A stretch of 64,000 nt of DNA, from positions 1 to 64,000 of the forward strand of contig JAQBXY010000001.1 of assembly GCA_027623325.1 (NCBI GenBank), read 5' to 3'. Position numbers and translations under genes: made by a program. Positions 1 through 7,842 of this stretch are shown piece after piece (positions within the stretch are counted from its first letter, which is position 1; each line of letters starts with the position of its first letter). This DNA comes from Gemmatimonadota bacterium (GTDB lineage Bacteria; Gemmatimonadota; Gemmatimonadetes; Longimicrobiales; Gaopeijiaceae). Below the pieces are notes generated by a model that was not told the origin of the DNA, made no database searches, and was given only the letters and a program-made list of their open reading frames with translations.

Positions 1-217
1 GGCCTTTTAGGGCCGTCTTAATTGCTGGCACGCTGGTGCCGTCGGGGGAGGAGTCCATCCCATCAGTTGCTGACGCCGAAGAGCTAGTCAGAGCGCTGCG
101 CGCTTGTGCGCAGGCGGGCGGCCCAGCAGAATCGCAAGACGTCAACACTAGGTGGGCTGATCCTACGCGTAGGGCGACGAGCCCGTCGGGCCACCGGACG
201 AGACCATTGGGGGGAGT

Positions 218-1609
218 GTGAGCGAGATGAGGATTCCAGTTGGGATGCTGCTGTCGATCTTGGCGCTGGCTTTCACATCGACCGTCGCAGACGGGCAGGT
301 CCACGATCGCGGAGATCTGGTCGCCGCTCTCGACTCCGCCGCCCGGGCGCACGTCGAGCACCCGATGGTCGCGGGGGTGTCTGTCGCCGTTGTCCGCGGA
401 GAAGACACACTCCTCCAGGGTGGTTACGGATATGCGGATCTCGAATGGGGGGTCGGGACGCCCGAGGACGCCTCGGCGAGCTATGAGATCGGCTCCATGA
501 CCAAACAGTTCACGGCCGCCGCCATCATGCAGTTGGTGGAGCAGGGGAAGTTGGACCTGGACGCTGATTTCACGCAGTACCTCACCGATTTCGATGCTCA
601 AGGGCACGTCGTGCCGCTCCGGCGCCTCCTCGATCACACCTCCGGGATCAAGGGCTATACGGAGATGCCCGTCTTCGGCAGCCTCTCGATACAGAACCTC
701 CCGCGGGACACTCTGGTATCGCTGGTGGAAGCCGAGCCCTTCCAGTTCGAGCCAGGCACCGCACAGATCTACAACAACTCTGCCTTCTTCCTCCTCGGTC
801 TCATCATTGAGAAGGTCTCTGGCCAAAGCTATGAGGAGTACGTCCAGGAACACCTGTTTAACCCATTGGGAATGGACGACTCGTACTACTGCTCGGAAAG
901 CGCCATCAAGGAAGGCCGTGCTCACGGGTACGACGGCTCCCCTCAGGGTCTCCAGAGGAAGGGCTACCTGGACCACACCTGGCCGTACGCCGGGGGATCC
1001 CTCTGCTCCACTGTAGGCGATCTGATCGTGTGGAATCAGAACCTCCACGGGGGAGACGTTCTGTCGGAGGCCTCCTACCACGCGCTGACCAGCCCCATGC
1101 CCCTGGTAGATGGAACACCCCTGGAATATGCGATGGGGTTGGGCGTCGGGGATCGGGCAGGTGTACGCGTCATAAGTCACGGAGGTGGAATCAACGGCTT
1201 TCTCTCCGCCGGTCTCTATTTCCCGAGCGAAGAGCTCACCATAGTCGTGCTCCAGAACTCGACCGGCCCGCAGGGGCCGGGGGTCTTGGGTGATGCCTTC
1301 ACGGAACTCATCCTGGGTCCGGTGCCCGCTCCGGTTGCCGTGGACTATTCTGGAAACCTGGACGTTCTGGTCGGCGAGTACATTGGCCCGACTCGTGCCA
1401 CTCACCTGCACATGTCGGTCAGTCGCGATGGCGGTGAGTTAATCTTCACGCCCCGCGGTCAGGCGACTGGGCAGCGTCCAGTTCACGTCGGAGACGGCGT
1501 CTGGCAGCTCGGGGGAACCCGGTATTCGTTTGACGTGCTTGAGGATCGCGCCGTGGAACTGATGATGTTCCAGGGTGCGTCACGGTACCGACTGAGGCGC
1601 AATCCCTGA
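218..1609 (+). CDS. Exported serine hydrolase, class C beta-lactamase-like
   Basis: This is a 463-residue member of the beta-lactamase/CubicO serine hydrolase family, whose members act as penicillin-binding-protein-like peptidases or esterases in the periplasm. A Sec signal peptide covers about residues 5-27, with VADGQ near the cleavage site. The catalytic SxxK motif is SMTK (93-96), the YxN motif is YNN (185-187), and the KTG-equivalent is HGG (321-323). The C-terminal 100 residues form the small beta domain often found in this family. The start is GTG, preceded by a GGGGGGAG Shine-Dalgarno tract; an ATG lies three codons downstream. It is monocistronic, and its neighbour downstream is an oppositely oriented toxin-antitoxin pair. 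The substrate cannot be read from sequence. The family call is secure. Confidence 0.93.
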   Translation: MSEMRIPVGMLLSILALAFTSTVADGQVHDRGDLVAALDSAARAHVEHPMVAGVSVAVVRGEDTLLQGGYGYADLEWGVGTPEDASASYEIGSMTKQFTAAAIMQLVEQGKLDLDADFTQYLTDFDAQGHVVPLRRLLDHTSGIKGYTEMPVFGSLSIQNLPRDTLVSLVEAEPFQFEPGTAQIYNNSAFFLLGLIIEKVSGQSYEEYVQEHLFNPLGMDDSYYCSESAIKEGRAHGYDGSPQGLQRKGYLDHTWPYAGGSLCSTVGDLIVWNQNLHGGDVLSEASYHALTSPMPLVDGTPLEYAMGLGVGDRAGVRVISHGGGINGFLSAGLYFPSEELTIVVLQNSTGPQGPGVLGDAFTELILGPVPAPVAVDYSGNLDVLVGEYIGPTRATHLHMSVSRDGGELIFTPRGQATGQRPVHVGDGVWQLGGTRYSFDVLEDRAVELMMFQGASRYRLRRNP

Positions 1610-1770
1610 CCGGCGGGTTTGACTGAGACTGAACCCCGCCAGTACGCCATCGTTGCCGGCTCCTGAGAATTGCTGCTGTCGGCGTAGGCTATGAGGGGAG
1701 CTCGCTGACGCTCGCTGGCGAACTCACAGCTGCGGGAGCAGAATTCCAAATCGTTAGGTCGCAACAGAGG

Positions 1771-2178
1771 TTAGGTACTGCGCGATGTGCGAGCCGTGCG
1801 TCGCTTGCTGGCCGGCTTCGCTGTCTTGGCCCCGAGTGCCGCGTTCGGGCGGCGCTGACGGGCAACTTCGGAGATCGCCGTTTCGACCCATGCGTTGAGG
1901 CTCATGCCCTCGGCCTCGGCTGCGGTGGCGACGACGCGGTGAACCTCAGGCGTCGTGCGGATCAAGAACTCGCCTCGGTACGGGCGCTCGACTTCCTTAC
2001 CTGCCTCCACACAGAACTCGAGGTAGTCCTCGACGGAGTCTTCCATTGCAGCGCGTAGATCGTCGACCGACCGGCCTTCGAAGGTTACGACGTCCTGGAG
2101 TCCGACGACCCGCCCGTGAAACGCATCGATAGACGGGTCGAACTCGAAGACCCCTGTGTACCCCTTGTACTCGATCAT
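1771..2178 (-). CDS. hicB: HicB-family antitoxin
   Basis: This 135-residue protein is the antitoxin of a HicAB type II system. Residues 1-60 form the HicB partial RNase H-like fold that covers the toxin (start MIEYKGYTGVF, then the VVTFEGRSVDDLRAAMEDSV segment). Residues 68-110 contain a ribbon-helix-helix-like DNA-binding part (IRTTPEVHRVVATAAEAEGM). The tail is basic and low in complexity. Its ATG overlaps the stop of hicA by four bases, so the toxin gene comes first, the usual hicAB order. HicB proteins normally repress their own promoter; a double palindrome immediately upstream of hicA is the likely operator. No transmembrane or enzymatic signature is seen. Confidence 0.9.
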   Translation of the reverse strand: MIEYKGYTGVFEFDPSIDAFHGRVVGLQDVVTFEGRSVDDLRAAMEDSVEDYLEFCVEAGKEVERPYRGEFLIRTTPEVHRVVATAAEAEGMSLNAWVETAISEVARQRRPNAALGAKTAKPASKRRTARTSRST

Positions 2179-2426
2179 GGCGCTACTCCCGCGTTCTCCA
2201 GAAATCGTCTTACATCCTCAAGCGTGGCCTTCCCGGTAACCCGCTTGGGGTGGGGGCCATGAAACGTGGCCACCCGCTCCCCGAGTCGAAATCGAACCCG
2301 AGACCCTCGTCCCTCAGAGATTTCGCCACCCAGCGCTCCCTCCACGCGCGACCTGCGGACGTCCGCTCTCGTGGGCCTTTCGAAGATCGCTCGTAGCGTG
2401 TTCCGCTGAGTTGCGTTCATGGTCAT
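2175..2426 (-). CDS. hicA: HicA-family mRNA interferase toxin
   Basis: This 83-residue protein matches the HicA dsRBD-like toxin fold, ending in the family signature TLEDVRRFLENAGV. It belongs to the HicA variant that carries GSRVRF where the classical family has GSHHxF, followed by TFHGPHP. The catalytic histidine is therefore likely supplied by the FHGPHP segment, which is inference. HicA toxins cleave mRNA and are held inactive by HicB, which is encoded directly downstream with an ATGA overlap. The start could be the ATG at 2426 or the one two codons later (2420). The first lies almost inside the upstream palindrome, so autoregulation probably occludes the ribosome site as well as the promoter. 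Confidence 0.88.
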   Translation of the reverse strand: MTMNATQRNTLRAIFERPTRADVRRSRVEGALGGEISEGRGSRVRFRLGERVATFHGPHPKRVTGKATLEDVRRFLENAGVAP

Positions 2427-2449
2427 ATGATATCATAGGGTGATATCAT
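2427..2449. promoter_or_regulatory. Tandem palindromic operator upstream of hicAB
   Basis: The word TGATATCAT occurs twice (2428-2436 and 2441-2449). The core TGATATCA is itself a perfect palindrome, and the two copies are 13 bases apart. The element sits directly before the hicA start codon. HicB antitoxins bind inverted repeats at this place, so this is the probable autoregulatory operator. The AT-rich word also stands out from the surrounding GC-rich DNA. Confidence 0.6.
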
Positions 2450-2467
2450 GAGCAAGTTGCGATCTGC

Positions 2468-2875
2468 CTACCTGGGTCTGTCCTGCAGCACTTCCCAGAA
2501 CCCTCTTGGCGAGAGCACCTTGATCGGCAACTGGTCTGCGACGTCGAGGAGATCCCGGTCTCCGGTCACGAGCACGTCGGCAAGACCCGCCACCGCCTGC
2601 GCAAGGACCACGGCGTCGTCCGCGTCGCGGATGGCTGACTCAATGGCTGCCCCCGACGAGGTGACGACTGCTTCCTGTCGGAGGAACGCCTCCGTTTCAC
2701 TGACGGCTTCCTTCGGCATCCCCATCTTTCTTTCGAGCACCCTGCTGAGTTCAACGAGTACCTGCTCGCCCAGAACTAGCTGATGTTCGGACAGCACCAC
2801 CGCGAAGATGTCGGCGCAGATACCCCGAGTGGTGAACGCACTGACCAAGACGTTGGTGTCGAGGCCAACCCTCAA
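2468..2875 (-). CDS. PIN-domain toxin, VapC-like
   Basis: This is a 135-residue single PIN domain of the kind annotated as a putative toxin component of a toxin-antitoxin system. These are Mg-dependent endoribonucleases. The acidic residues expected for the active site are visible: D6 in GLDTNVLVSA, E42, the D84/D86/D87 cluster, and D106 in VTGDRDLL. The gene starts with TTG inside the TGA stop of the upstream ribbon-helix-helix gene (four-base overlap), so the two are translationally coupled. Length is normal for the family. It differs from canonical VapC in the long helix between E42 and D84, which favours the COG1569-type branch. Confidence 0.88.
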   Translation of the reverse strand: MRVGLDTNVLVSAFTTRGICADIFAVVLSEHQLVLGEQVLVELSRVLERKMGMPKEAVSETEAFLRQEAVVTSSGAAIESAIRDADDAVVLAQAVAGLADVLVTGDRDLLDVADQLPIKVLSPRGFWEVLQDRPR

Positions 2876-3093
2876 GACACGTCCCGGAACACGTCCTCGT
2901 CGGTCAGGTAGCCGGCGGCTTCTGCGAAGGGCATCATCCTCTTCCGCAGGTCGTCGAACTGCGCCGAGGCGAGTTGGCGGCGGAGTGCTTCGCGCACGAT
3001 GTCACTTCGCGACCGTCCGCTACGTTGGGCAGCCCGCTCCAGGCGCTTCTCCAACTCAGGGTCGAGACGAATCGTCAGGGCTGAGGTTTTCAT
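2872..3093 (-). CDS. Ribbon-helix-helix antitoxin paired with PIN toxin
   Basis: This 73-residue protein has a CopG/Arc-type ribbon-helix-helix domain at the N-terminus (ALTIRLDPELEKRLERAAQR, then SRSDIVREALRRQL). The acidic C-terminal tail (EAAGYLTDEDVFRDVS) would wrap the toxin. The open frame extends 26 codons further upstream, but the ATG at 3093 gives the canonical family start MKTSALTIRL, so that start was chosen. The gene overlaps the PIN toxin by four bases, forming a classic antitoxin-first module. A direct repeat overlapping and preceding the start codon is the likely binding site for autoregulation. Confidence 0.87.
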   Translation of the reverse strand: MKTSALTIRLDPELEKRLERAAQRSGRSRSDIVREALRRQLASAQFDDLRKRMMPFAEAAGYLTDEDVFRDVS

Positions 3094-3110
3094 GTATGAC
3101 AATGTATGAC
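3092..3110. promoter_or_regulatory. Direct repeat, probable antitoxin operator
   Basis: ATGTATGAC occurs twice, at 3092-3100 and 3102-3110, a 10-base period that places both copies on one face of the helix. It overlaps the start codon of the ribbon-helix-helix antitoxin. Tandem half-sites spaced by one helical turn are typical targets of such antitoxins. This is inferred from position and periodicity only. Confidence 0.5.
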
Positions 3111-3196
3111 GCCCGGCGCCTTCTAACAAGCGATTGCATCTGACACGGGTTTGCGGATAGGGAGCTGGCAACTCGCCTGACGGCTCGCACCCCTTG

Positions 3197-3417
3197 TTAG
3201 CAGCCGAATTGAAGGGCGTTCTGGACCGTGACGATCCGGTCCCCTTCCTCGGGGGGGAGTGTCGCCGAGGTCAGGCCGTGGATGATGCCAAACGCGCACG
3301 CCCCCACGGTCACTCCGAACGTCATCCGATCCACGACACCGTTGAGAGCCCCAGATGCTTACGAAGCATCCGCACGCTCAACTTCACGTCGAGCCAGGAG
3401 AAGTTGAAAAGCCACAT
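3197..3417 (-). pseudogene. Frameshifted stub of an ADOP/MacB-type ABC permease
   Basis: Reading leftward from an ATG at 3417 gives MWLFNFSWLDVKLSVRMLRK, the typical N-terminus of the duplicated orphan permeases that accompany PadR regulators. That frame ends at a TGA (3324-3322). The adjoining frame from 3325 continues the family sequence (MTFGVTVGACAFGIIHGL, then ATLPPEEGDRIVTVQNAL) until a stop at 3197. Loss of one base in GG-ATG would explain the break. Only about 75 of the roughly 800 residues expected remain. It lies just downstream of the PadR and permease-prefix genes, exactly where the permease should be. It is non-functional as it stands. Confidence 0.7.
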
Positions 3418-3474
3418 AATCGGCGCAGACGTGGGCCAGGCCCGGGATCCATGCCGGCCCCGGCTGCTACCCGC

Positions 3475-4845
3475 CTATTGGAACCGGAACACCATCGGAA
3501 AGATCACCACCACGATGCATGCCCACACGGCGTACACCGGGATGTACGCCGTCTGCCATCGCTCCAGTGGCGCGAAGCCATCGCGTTTCCCGACGAACCT
3601 CGCGTAGAGGACGGCCGACCAGCCCAGGTTCACCACCAGGATCAGGTTCTCTCCCAACGCGGCCACTCGGTTGGGGCTGAAGCCGAATTCGGAGATGCGG
3701 GCCAGGATCGCCGAAAGTGCCAGGGCATCCACGAGGAGGGCGCAGATAACCAGCGTGAGGGACATCACATCGAACCAACCGGGTTCGGCCTGCGGATCTC
3801 TTGCCGAGATGCTGTACAGGAGCAAGGCCACCACAAGCACTAGGAGCAGGTCGAATCCGATCAGGACATCACGGTCCACGTCGATTCCGCTTCCGGTCAC
3901 GACCATGGTGACCAGAAACGCCAGGAGCATGACGGTAAAGAGGGGCGTGAACAGCAGGGTGAGCACGGGCGCCATGTTCTCGATGACGCTCTGCTTGGCC
4001 TCCACCAACCAACCGGCGATGATCACCGCCCCCGCTGCGCCGACGGGCAGAATCCACGTGGCCACGAGCCACTCCGCGTCCAAACCGATCGCACTGAAAA
4101 CGAATGCGGTGAGCGCCATCAGCACTGCGCCGCCCAGGGCGATGAGCACGTAGTAAATGAACCACTCTCCGGAGAAGCGCACGTAGTTCATCCGGTGGTC
4201 ATGGCTTCGCCAGGCGCCGCCTGCGTAGGCGATGCCCACTGCGAGCCAGAGTGCCATGGGGACGTGCACGATGGCCAAGACGAGCGTGCTTCCCTCGGAG
4301 TCGAACGGAATGGCATTCATGGCCACGGCGCCCGCGAGGAACAACGCCCCCAGCCAGGGCCAGCTCGCAGAGTCCATCTTTCGCTTCCACGCAAAGAAGC
4401 CGGCGAGGAAGGGGAGGACGAGGAACGTTATGTTGCGGGCGTAGAATAGGGTGCCGGCCTCGCCATCCCATCGGATTCCGAAGAGCTCGGGGGCTTTTAT
4501 GGCCACCCCCGCAGCGACGGCCATAAACAGAGCTACAAGAGCCTCCCGGCCCCACTGCGTCCCTCGCCCCTCGGAATCTGCGACAACCAGGCGCTTCCAG
4601 AGTCGCTCGGAGTGCTCCTGAGCGAACTCCCGGGACAGTGTGTCGAGTTCGCCAAGGCGCTTCACGCCGATGAGGAACGCCTCCTCGGCGTCGAGGCCCG
4701 CCTCCTGAAGGTCGGTCACCTGACTCCGGAGGTGGTCTTCGAGTTCCTCCACGTCGGTGGAGGCGATGGCTTGCCGTCGGCGAAGGTATGACCGCCACTC
4801 ACTGATCCGCTCATCGAGCACCTGCACGCTTCCTTCGTCGGCCAT
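3475..4845 (-). CDS. Permease-prefix-domain multi-pass membrane protein
   Basis: This is a 456-residue protein. Residues 1-85 form the soluble helical permease-prefix domain (VQVLDERISEWRSYLRRR, later EAFLIGVKRLGELDTLSREF). About ten hydrophobic segments follow, to the C-terminus. The domain is known at the front of ADOP-type permeases and in companion proteins of PadR-controlled loci; its precise job is not established. The ATG at 4845 was chosen over an in-frame start 24 codons earlier because it shares its A with the TGA of the PadR gene (TGATG), implying coupled translation. The cognate permease downstream is only a remnant, so this protein may now be an orphan. Confidence 0.72.
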   Translation of the reverse strand: MADEGSVQVLDERISEWRSYLRRRQAIASTDVEELEDHLRSQVTDLQEAGLDAEEAFLIGVKRLGELDTLSREFAQEHSERLWKRLVVADSEGRGTQWGREALVALFMAVAAGVAIKAPELFGIRWDGEAGTLFYARNITFLVLPFLAGFFAWKRKMDSASWPWLGALFLAGAVAMNAIPFDSEGSTLVLAIVHVPMALWLAVGIAYAGGAWRSHDHRMNYVRFSGEWFIYYVLIALGGAVLMALTAFVFSAIGLDAEWLVATWILPVGAAGAVIIAGWLVEAKQSVIENMAPVLTLLFTPLFTVMLLAFLVTMVVTGSGIDVDRDVLIGFDLLLVLVVALLLYSISARDPQAEPGWFDVMSLTLVICALLVDALALSAILARISEFGFSPNRVAALGENLILVVNLGWSAVLYARFVGKRDGFAPLERWQTAYIPVYAVWACIVVVIFPMVFRFQ

Positions 4846-5198
4846 CAGATCACCTGTGGAACGAGTTGGAACAACTGAAACGGGGTCGCGCCGAGCGTCT
4901 CGTTCACGACCTTCCACTGCCGCTGCTGGTCCCGGAGCTCCTCAGAGCCCTCGTTGGTGAGGCGGTAGTATTTCCGCCGCCGACCCGCCTCGGACCGACC
5001 CCAGTGGGCCGAGACCAAACCGTTCCGCTCCAGCCGATGGAGGACCGGGTACAGCATCCCGTCCGTCCACTGCAACCTTCCGCCGGACAGCTCGTCGACG
5101 CGCTTGATGATGGCGTAGCCGTAGCTCTCCCCCTCACTGAGGATCGCCAACACGAGAGGCGTGGCGGACGCCGCGACGAGGTCTTTGCCTATGTCCAT
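4845..5198 (-). CDS. PadR-family transcriptional regulator
   Basis: This 117-residue protein has a winged-helix PadR domain with the usual opening (DLVAASATPLVLAILSEG), the SYGYAI helix and the WTDGMLYPVLHRLER recognition region, then a short dimerisation tail. PadR proteins repress transcription, often of transport genes encoded beside them. The ATG at 5198 matches the family start; a TTG four codons upstream is possible. The gene is first in a leftward unit with the permease-prefix protein. A perfect 9-bp inverted repeat lies about 55 bases upstream and resembles PadR operators of the ATACAT type, suggesting autorepression. Confidence 0.9.
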   Translation of the reverse strand: MDIGKDLVAASATPLVLAILSEGESYGYAIIKRVDELSGGRLQWTDGMLYPVLHRLERNGLVSAHWGRSEAGRRRKYYRLTNEGSEELRDQQRQWKVVNETLGATPFQLFQLVPQVI

Positions 5199-5235
5199 GC
5201 CAGGGGGCAACGCGGGGTATCGGATCGGTAGCGCT

Positions 5236-5273
5236 GATACATAGAGGTATTATACATAGTGCTTCTATGTATA
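5236..5273. promoter_or_regulatory. PadR operator candidate, inverted repeat
   Basis: TATACATAG (5251-5259), a five-base spacer and CTATGTATA (5265-5273) form a perfect inverted repeat. A third half-site, GATACATAG, lies at 5236-5244. The element is upstream of the PadR gene in a notably AT-rich patch. Its symmetry and ATACAT core suit a dimeric winged-helix repressor. The rest of the PadR-to-lipoprotein gap (5274-5437) shows no convincing gene. Confidence 0.6.
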
Positions 5274-5437
5274 GCAAGCGCACCGAGTCACTCAAGAGTA
5301 TGTACAGGGTCGAGTCGCCGCCGTGCTGCTCGACGAGTCCTATCGTCAATGGGGCTACGGCATCCAGGGGAGCTTCGTCGTGGAACTTCCCATCGGGAGG
5401 TAGCGCCCGCCTAGTCCCTCGGCCTCCGCGCCCGCAC

Positions 5438-6187
5438 TCATCGTGACAGAATGGCCCGAACCGCCAGGAGTCGCGTGCGGCCGATCGTATCCCCGCTCGC
5501 GAGATCAACGTTGAAGGAAGTCCTCGCCCTCGTGACCCCGTCTTCGGCCTGAAAGCCTTCGAAGCGCGTCTCGATCCACCGCTGCTCGGGGTCGATATCC
5601 GGGTGAAAGGCACGGAAGTCGCGATTGGCGAGGATCCGACAGCTGGATCGATCCAGTCGATACCAGACCTCGAAACCATCCCGGAGCGTCACCTTCACCA
5701 ACGCCGTTTCAGACGAGACGGACTCCGGATCATCGACGAGTTCGACGACGTGGCCGTTCCGCGTCATGTCCTGAAGCGTCCAGAGATGACCGGGTTGCTC
5801 AAGGCCGTGCCACAGAGGCGCGGCTGCGGACTCGTCGATGGGCACGGGAACCGAAGCCCCTTGGGGGAGCTGCCAGCCGGCTCCGTGCTCCCATCCTTCC
5901 GAAAAGACCCGCTCCGTGCCGGCGAAGACGTCGATCCGGACGACTCCCGCGCGATCAGCCCGATAAAGTCCAGTCAAGCTGAACCCGGGCTCTACGATCT
6001 CCAGATCGAACTCCACGGCCTGGATCGCGCGGAGTGCTTCTCCTCCGATTGCACGGTCGTTACAAGCCAGGAGGCTGGCCAGTTCCTCATCCACCGCCGG
6101 TGTCGCATTCGGCCCCTCGGCTCGGGGCGCCTGGCATGCCGCCAAGGTGAAGAGCAGCCATACGGCCAAGAATCGGGTCAAAGCCAT
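5438..6187 (-). CDS. Lipoprotein of unknown function
   Basis: This 249-residue protein has a lipoprotein signal: a hydrophobic stretch after MALTRF and the lipobox LAAC with Cys18. The mature part looks like an all-beta periplasmic domain of the LolA/outer-membrane-lipoprotein-sorting type (FDLEIVEPGFSLTGLYRADR, IDVFAGTERVFSEGWEHGAGW, YRLDRSSCRILANRDFRAF). That assignment is by general pattern, not a diagnostic motif. The ATG at 6187 is preferred over an upstream in-frame start because it places the signal peptide at the N-terminus. It is a lone gene, divergent from a truncated propeller gene. I do not recognise a specific function. Confidence 0.65.
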   Translation of the reverse strand: MALTRFLAVWLLFTLAACQAPRAEGPNATPAVDEELASLLACNDRAIGGEALRAIQAVEFDLEIVEPGFSLTGLYRADRAGVVRIDVFAGTERVFSEGWEHGAGWQLPQGASVPVPIDESAAAPLWHGLEQPGHLWTLQDMTRNGHVVELVDDPESVSSETALVKVTLRDGFEVWYRLDRSSCRILANRDFRAFHPDIDPEQRWIETRFEGFQAEDGVTRARTSFNVDLASGDTIGRTRLLAVRAILSR

Positions 6188-6373
6188 GTGATAGTTTCGG
6201 TGAAGGGAGTCGACGCCGGTTCGACACGTCACACGGTCCCAACCGTTGCGCCCGGGACGCGTCGACTACGAAGCAGTCCTGCGGCGAGTCCACCGGAATC
6301 CGCCGCTATCCTTTCCGTCGCAGTCGCGGTGGCCCTCAGCGATCCGAAACACACCTTTCGAAAGGTACGCACG

Positions 6374-6691
6374 TTGCTCAACCGCTCCCCCTTGGCTGGC
6401 CTTGGTCTCCTATGCCTGATTTCGGCCAGCTGCGATCGTGCGTCTACCATCGGACCCGAGTCACTCCCCCAGTGGAGTCTCGGCGAGCCCACCGTCGTCC
6501 TGGGAAATCTGGATGGCGGACCCACGGCGTTCTCACCCATCCGAGCGGTGGCTTCGGGTCCGCGCTCTGAGGTGCACGTCCTCCTACCACAGGATCATCA
6601 GATCCGCATCTTCGCCAGCAATGGAGACTTCGTCGGCGAGATCGGTCGTGAAGGGGACGGTCCCGGTGAGTTCCAAAACCCCAGCGGATGA
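6374..6691 (+). pseudogene. Truncated 6-bladed beta-propeller lipoprotein
   Basis: About 105 codons begin with a signal peptide and a possible lipobox (LLCLISASC) and continue into the first blade of a 6-bladed beta-propeller (HVLLPQDHQIRIFASNGDFV, GREGDGPGEFQNPSG). The frame then stops, where family members continue for 250 or more residues. A TTG at 6374 is the plausible original start, with AAAGG upstream inside a 12-bp palindrome (CCTTTCGAAAGG, 6354-6365). Nothing downstream restores the frame before the oppositely oriented NHL gene, so the 3' part appears deleted. A short functional protein is unlikely. Confidence 0.6.
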
Positions 6692-6751
6692 GTTCGACGT
6701 GCCGCATCTGGTGAAGCGCCCCATCGTGCGTTGAGCACGCCACGGCAGTCC

Positions 6752-7804
6752 TCAGCGGTGGAGGCCGCTCTGCCGCCTCACGTACTTCCGTAACATCCGC
6801 GGCCCTACTTCCGCACCGTACACGCTACCCTGAGCATCGACAGCCACTCCCTCAGCCGCGCTGGTCGCCGAACGGTCGGGGTTGGGCTCCGGGTCCGGAA
6901 TGAACGCCGTTACGAATCCCGTACGAGCGCTTCCGATGTAGATCCCTCGTCGCCAACCGGCATTCCGACCGAGGTTGGACTCCGAGTCAGCCGAGTACAG
7001 GACGTCGTTCGAGTCGATGAAGAGTCCGCTGGGGCGCCCGAACTGGTGCCACGTCTCGAGGTGCTGACCTTCGGCCGTGAAAATCTGAATCCGACTGTTC
7101 GCTCGATCTCCCACGAACAGGCGACCCTGCGAATCCATCGCAAGCGCGTGAGGGTCTCGAAACTGCCCATCGTCGCCGCCGGTCTCTCCCCACTCCATGA
7201 GAAACTTCCCGTCGCGATCGAACTTCACGACTCGATTGTTCCCGTCCTCATGGTGCCCATCCACGACGAAGATGCTGCCATCGGGTGCGACCAGCATGTC
7301 CGAGGGTCGAAGGAAACGGTCCGGTCCCGCCCCCGGATTCCCCTTCTGCCCGAGGCGCATGAGCACTTCCCCCTCAGGACTGAACTTGATGATCTCATGC
7401 CCCCGCCCGACCGGCTCTTCCTGGTAGTAGCCGACCGCGTCCGCGACCCAGACGTTTCCTTCGAAGTCGACGTGGATCCCATGGGGCCAGTAGATCATCC
7501 CCGCACCGAAGCTCGTGAGCAGCTTGCCATCGAGATCGAAGCGGAGAATCGGATCGACATCGTCGGCGCCGACACACCCGTTGGCTCCACAGCGCTCGGC
7601 TACCCACATAGACAGGCCGTCGGGTGCCGGGTACACCGCGCTCGTCGCGCCCCAACTGCGCCCTTCGGGTAGCTGGCCCCACACTCCCGCGACGGTAGAG
7701 TACGGATTAGGTGCGATCATCTGTGCGGTCGCGCTTGCCGCGAGAACGGTGAACGCGAGTGCGAGAGCCGCGAGCGGCAGACAGTAGGAGCGGGCTACAG
7801 ACAT
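6752..7804 (-). CDS. Exported NHL-repeat beta-propeller protein
   Basis: This 350-residue protein has a Sec signal peptide (LPLAALALAFTVLAASATAQ) and a propeller of NHL repeats. The repeat cores are WPHGIHVDFEGNVWVADAVG, LRPSDMLVAPDGSIFVVDGH, FRDPHALAMDSQGRLFVGDR and GRPSGLFIDSNDVLYSADSE, with a last strand GVAVDAQGSVYGAEVG. Such exported propellers resemble the peptidyl-alpha-hydroxyglycine lyase fold, but most bacterial members have no assigned reaction. The ATG at 7804 starts the signal peptide; an upstream ATG at about 7834 would add ten residues. It lies 38 bases after the HupE-like gene and probably shares its transcript. Confidence 0.8.
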   Translation of the reverse strand: MSVARSYCLPLAALALAFTVLAASATAQMIAPNPYSTVAGVWGQLPEGRSWGATSAVYPAPDGLSMWVAERCGANGCVGADDVDPILRFDLDGKLLTSFGAGMIYWPHGIHVDFEGNVWVADAVGYYQEEPVGRGHEIIKFSPEGEVLMRLGQKGNPGAGPDRFLRPSDMLVAPDGSIFVVDGHHEDGNNRVVKFDRDGKFLMEWGETGGDDGQFRDPHALAMDSQGRLFVGDRANSRIQIFTAEGQHLETWHQFGRPSGLFIDSNDVLYSADSESNLGRNAGWRRGIYIGSARTGFVTAFIPDPEPNPDRSATSAAEGVAVDAQGSVYGAEVGPRMLRKYVRRQSGLHR

Positions 7805-7842
7805 CGACGTACTCCGAAAAACGATGGGGCTCATGGGGCCAA

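Noticed and set aside
1-217. Short frames at the window start
   Set aside because: No ribosome site or domain; the stretch looks intergenic or the end of an unseen gene.
3194-3843. Rightward frames over the permease stub and prefix gene
   Set aside because: Antisense to family-supported leftward coding sequence.
5281-5403. Short rightward frame ending ELPIGR that resembles a barrel end
   Set aside because: About 34 codons, no start, no recognisable family; not enough to call a remnant.
5603-6373. Upstream part of the frame leading into the propeller remnant
   Set aside because: Antisense to the lipoprotein gene at 5438-6187; only the part after 6374 has signal-peptide and propeller character.
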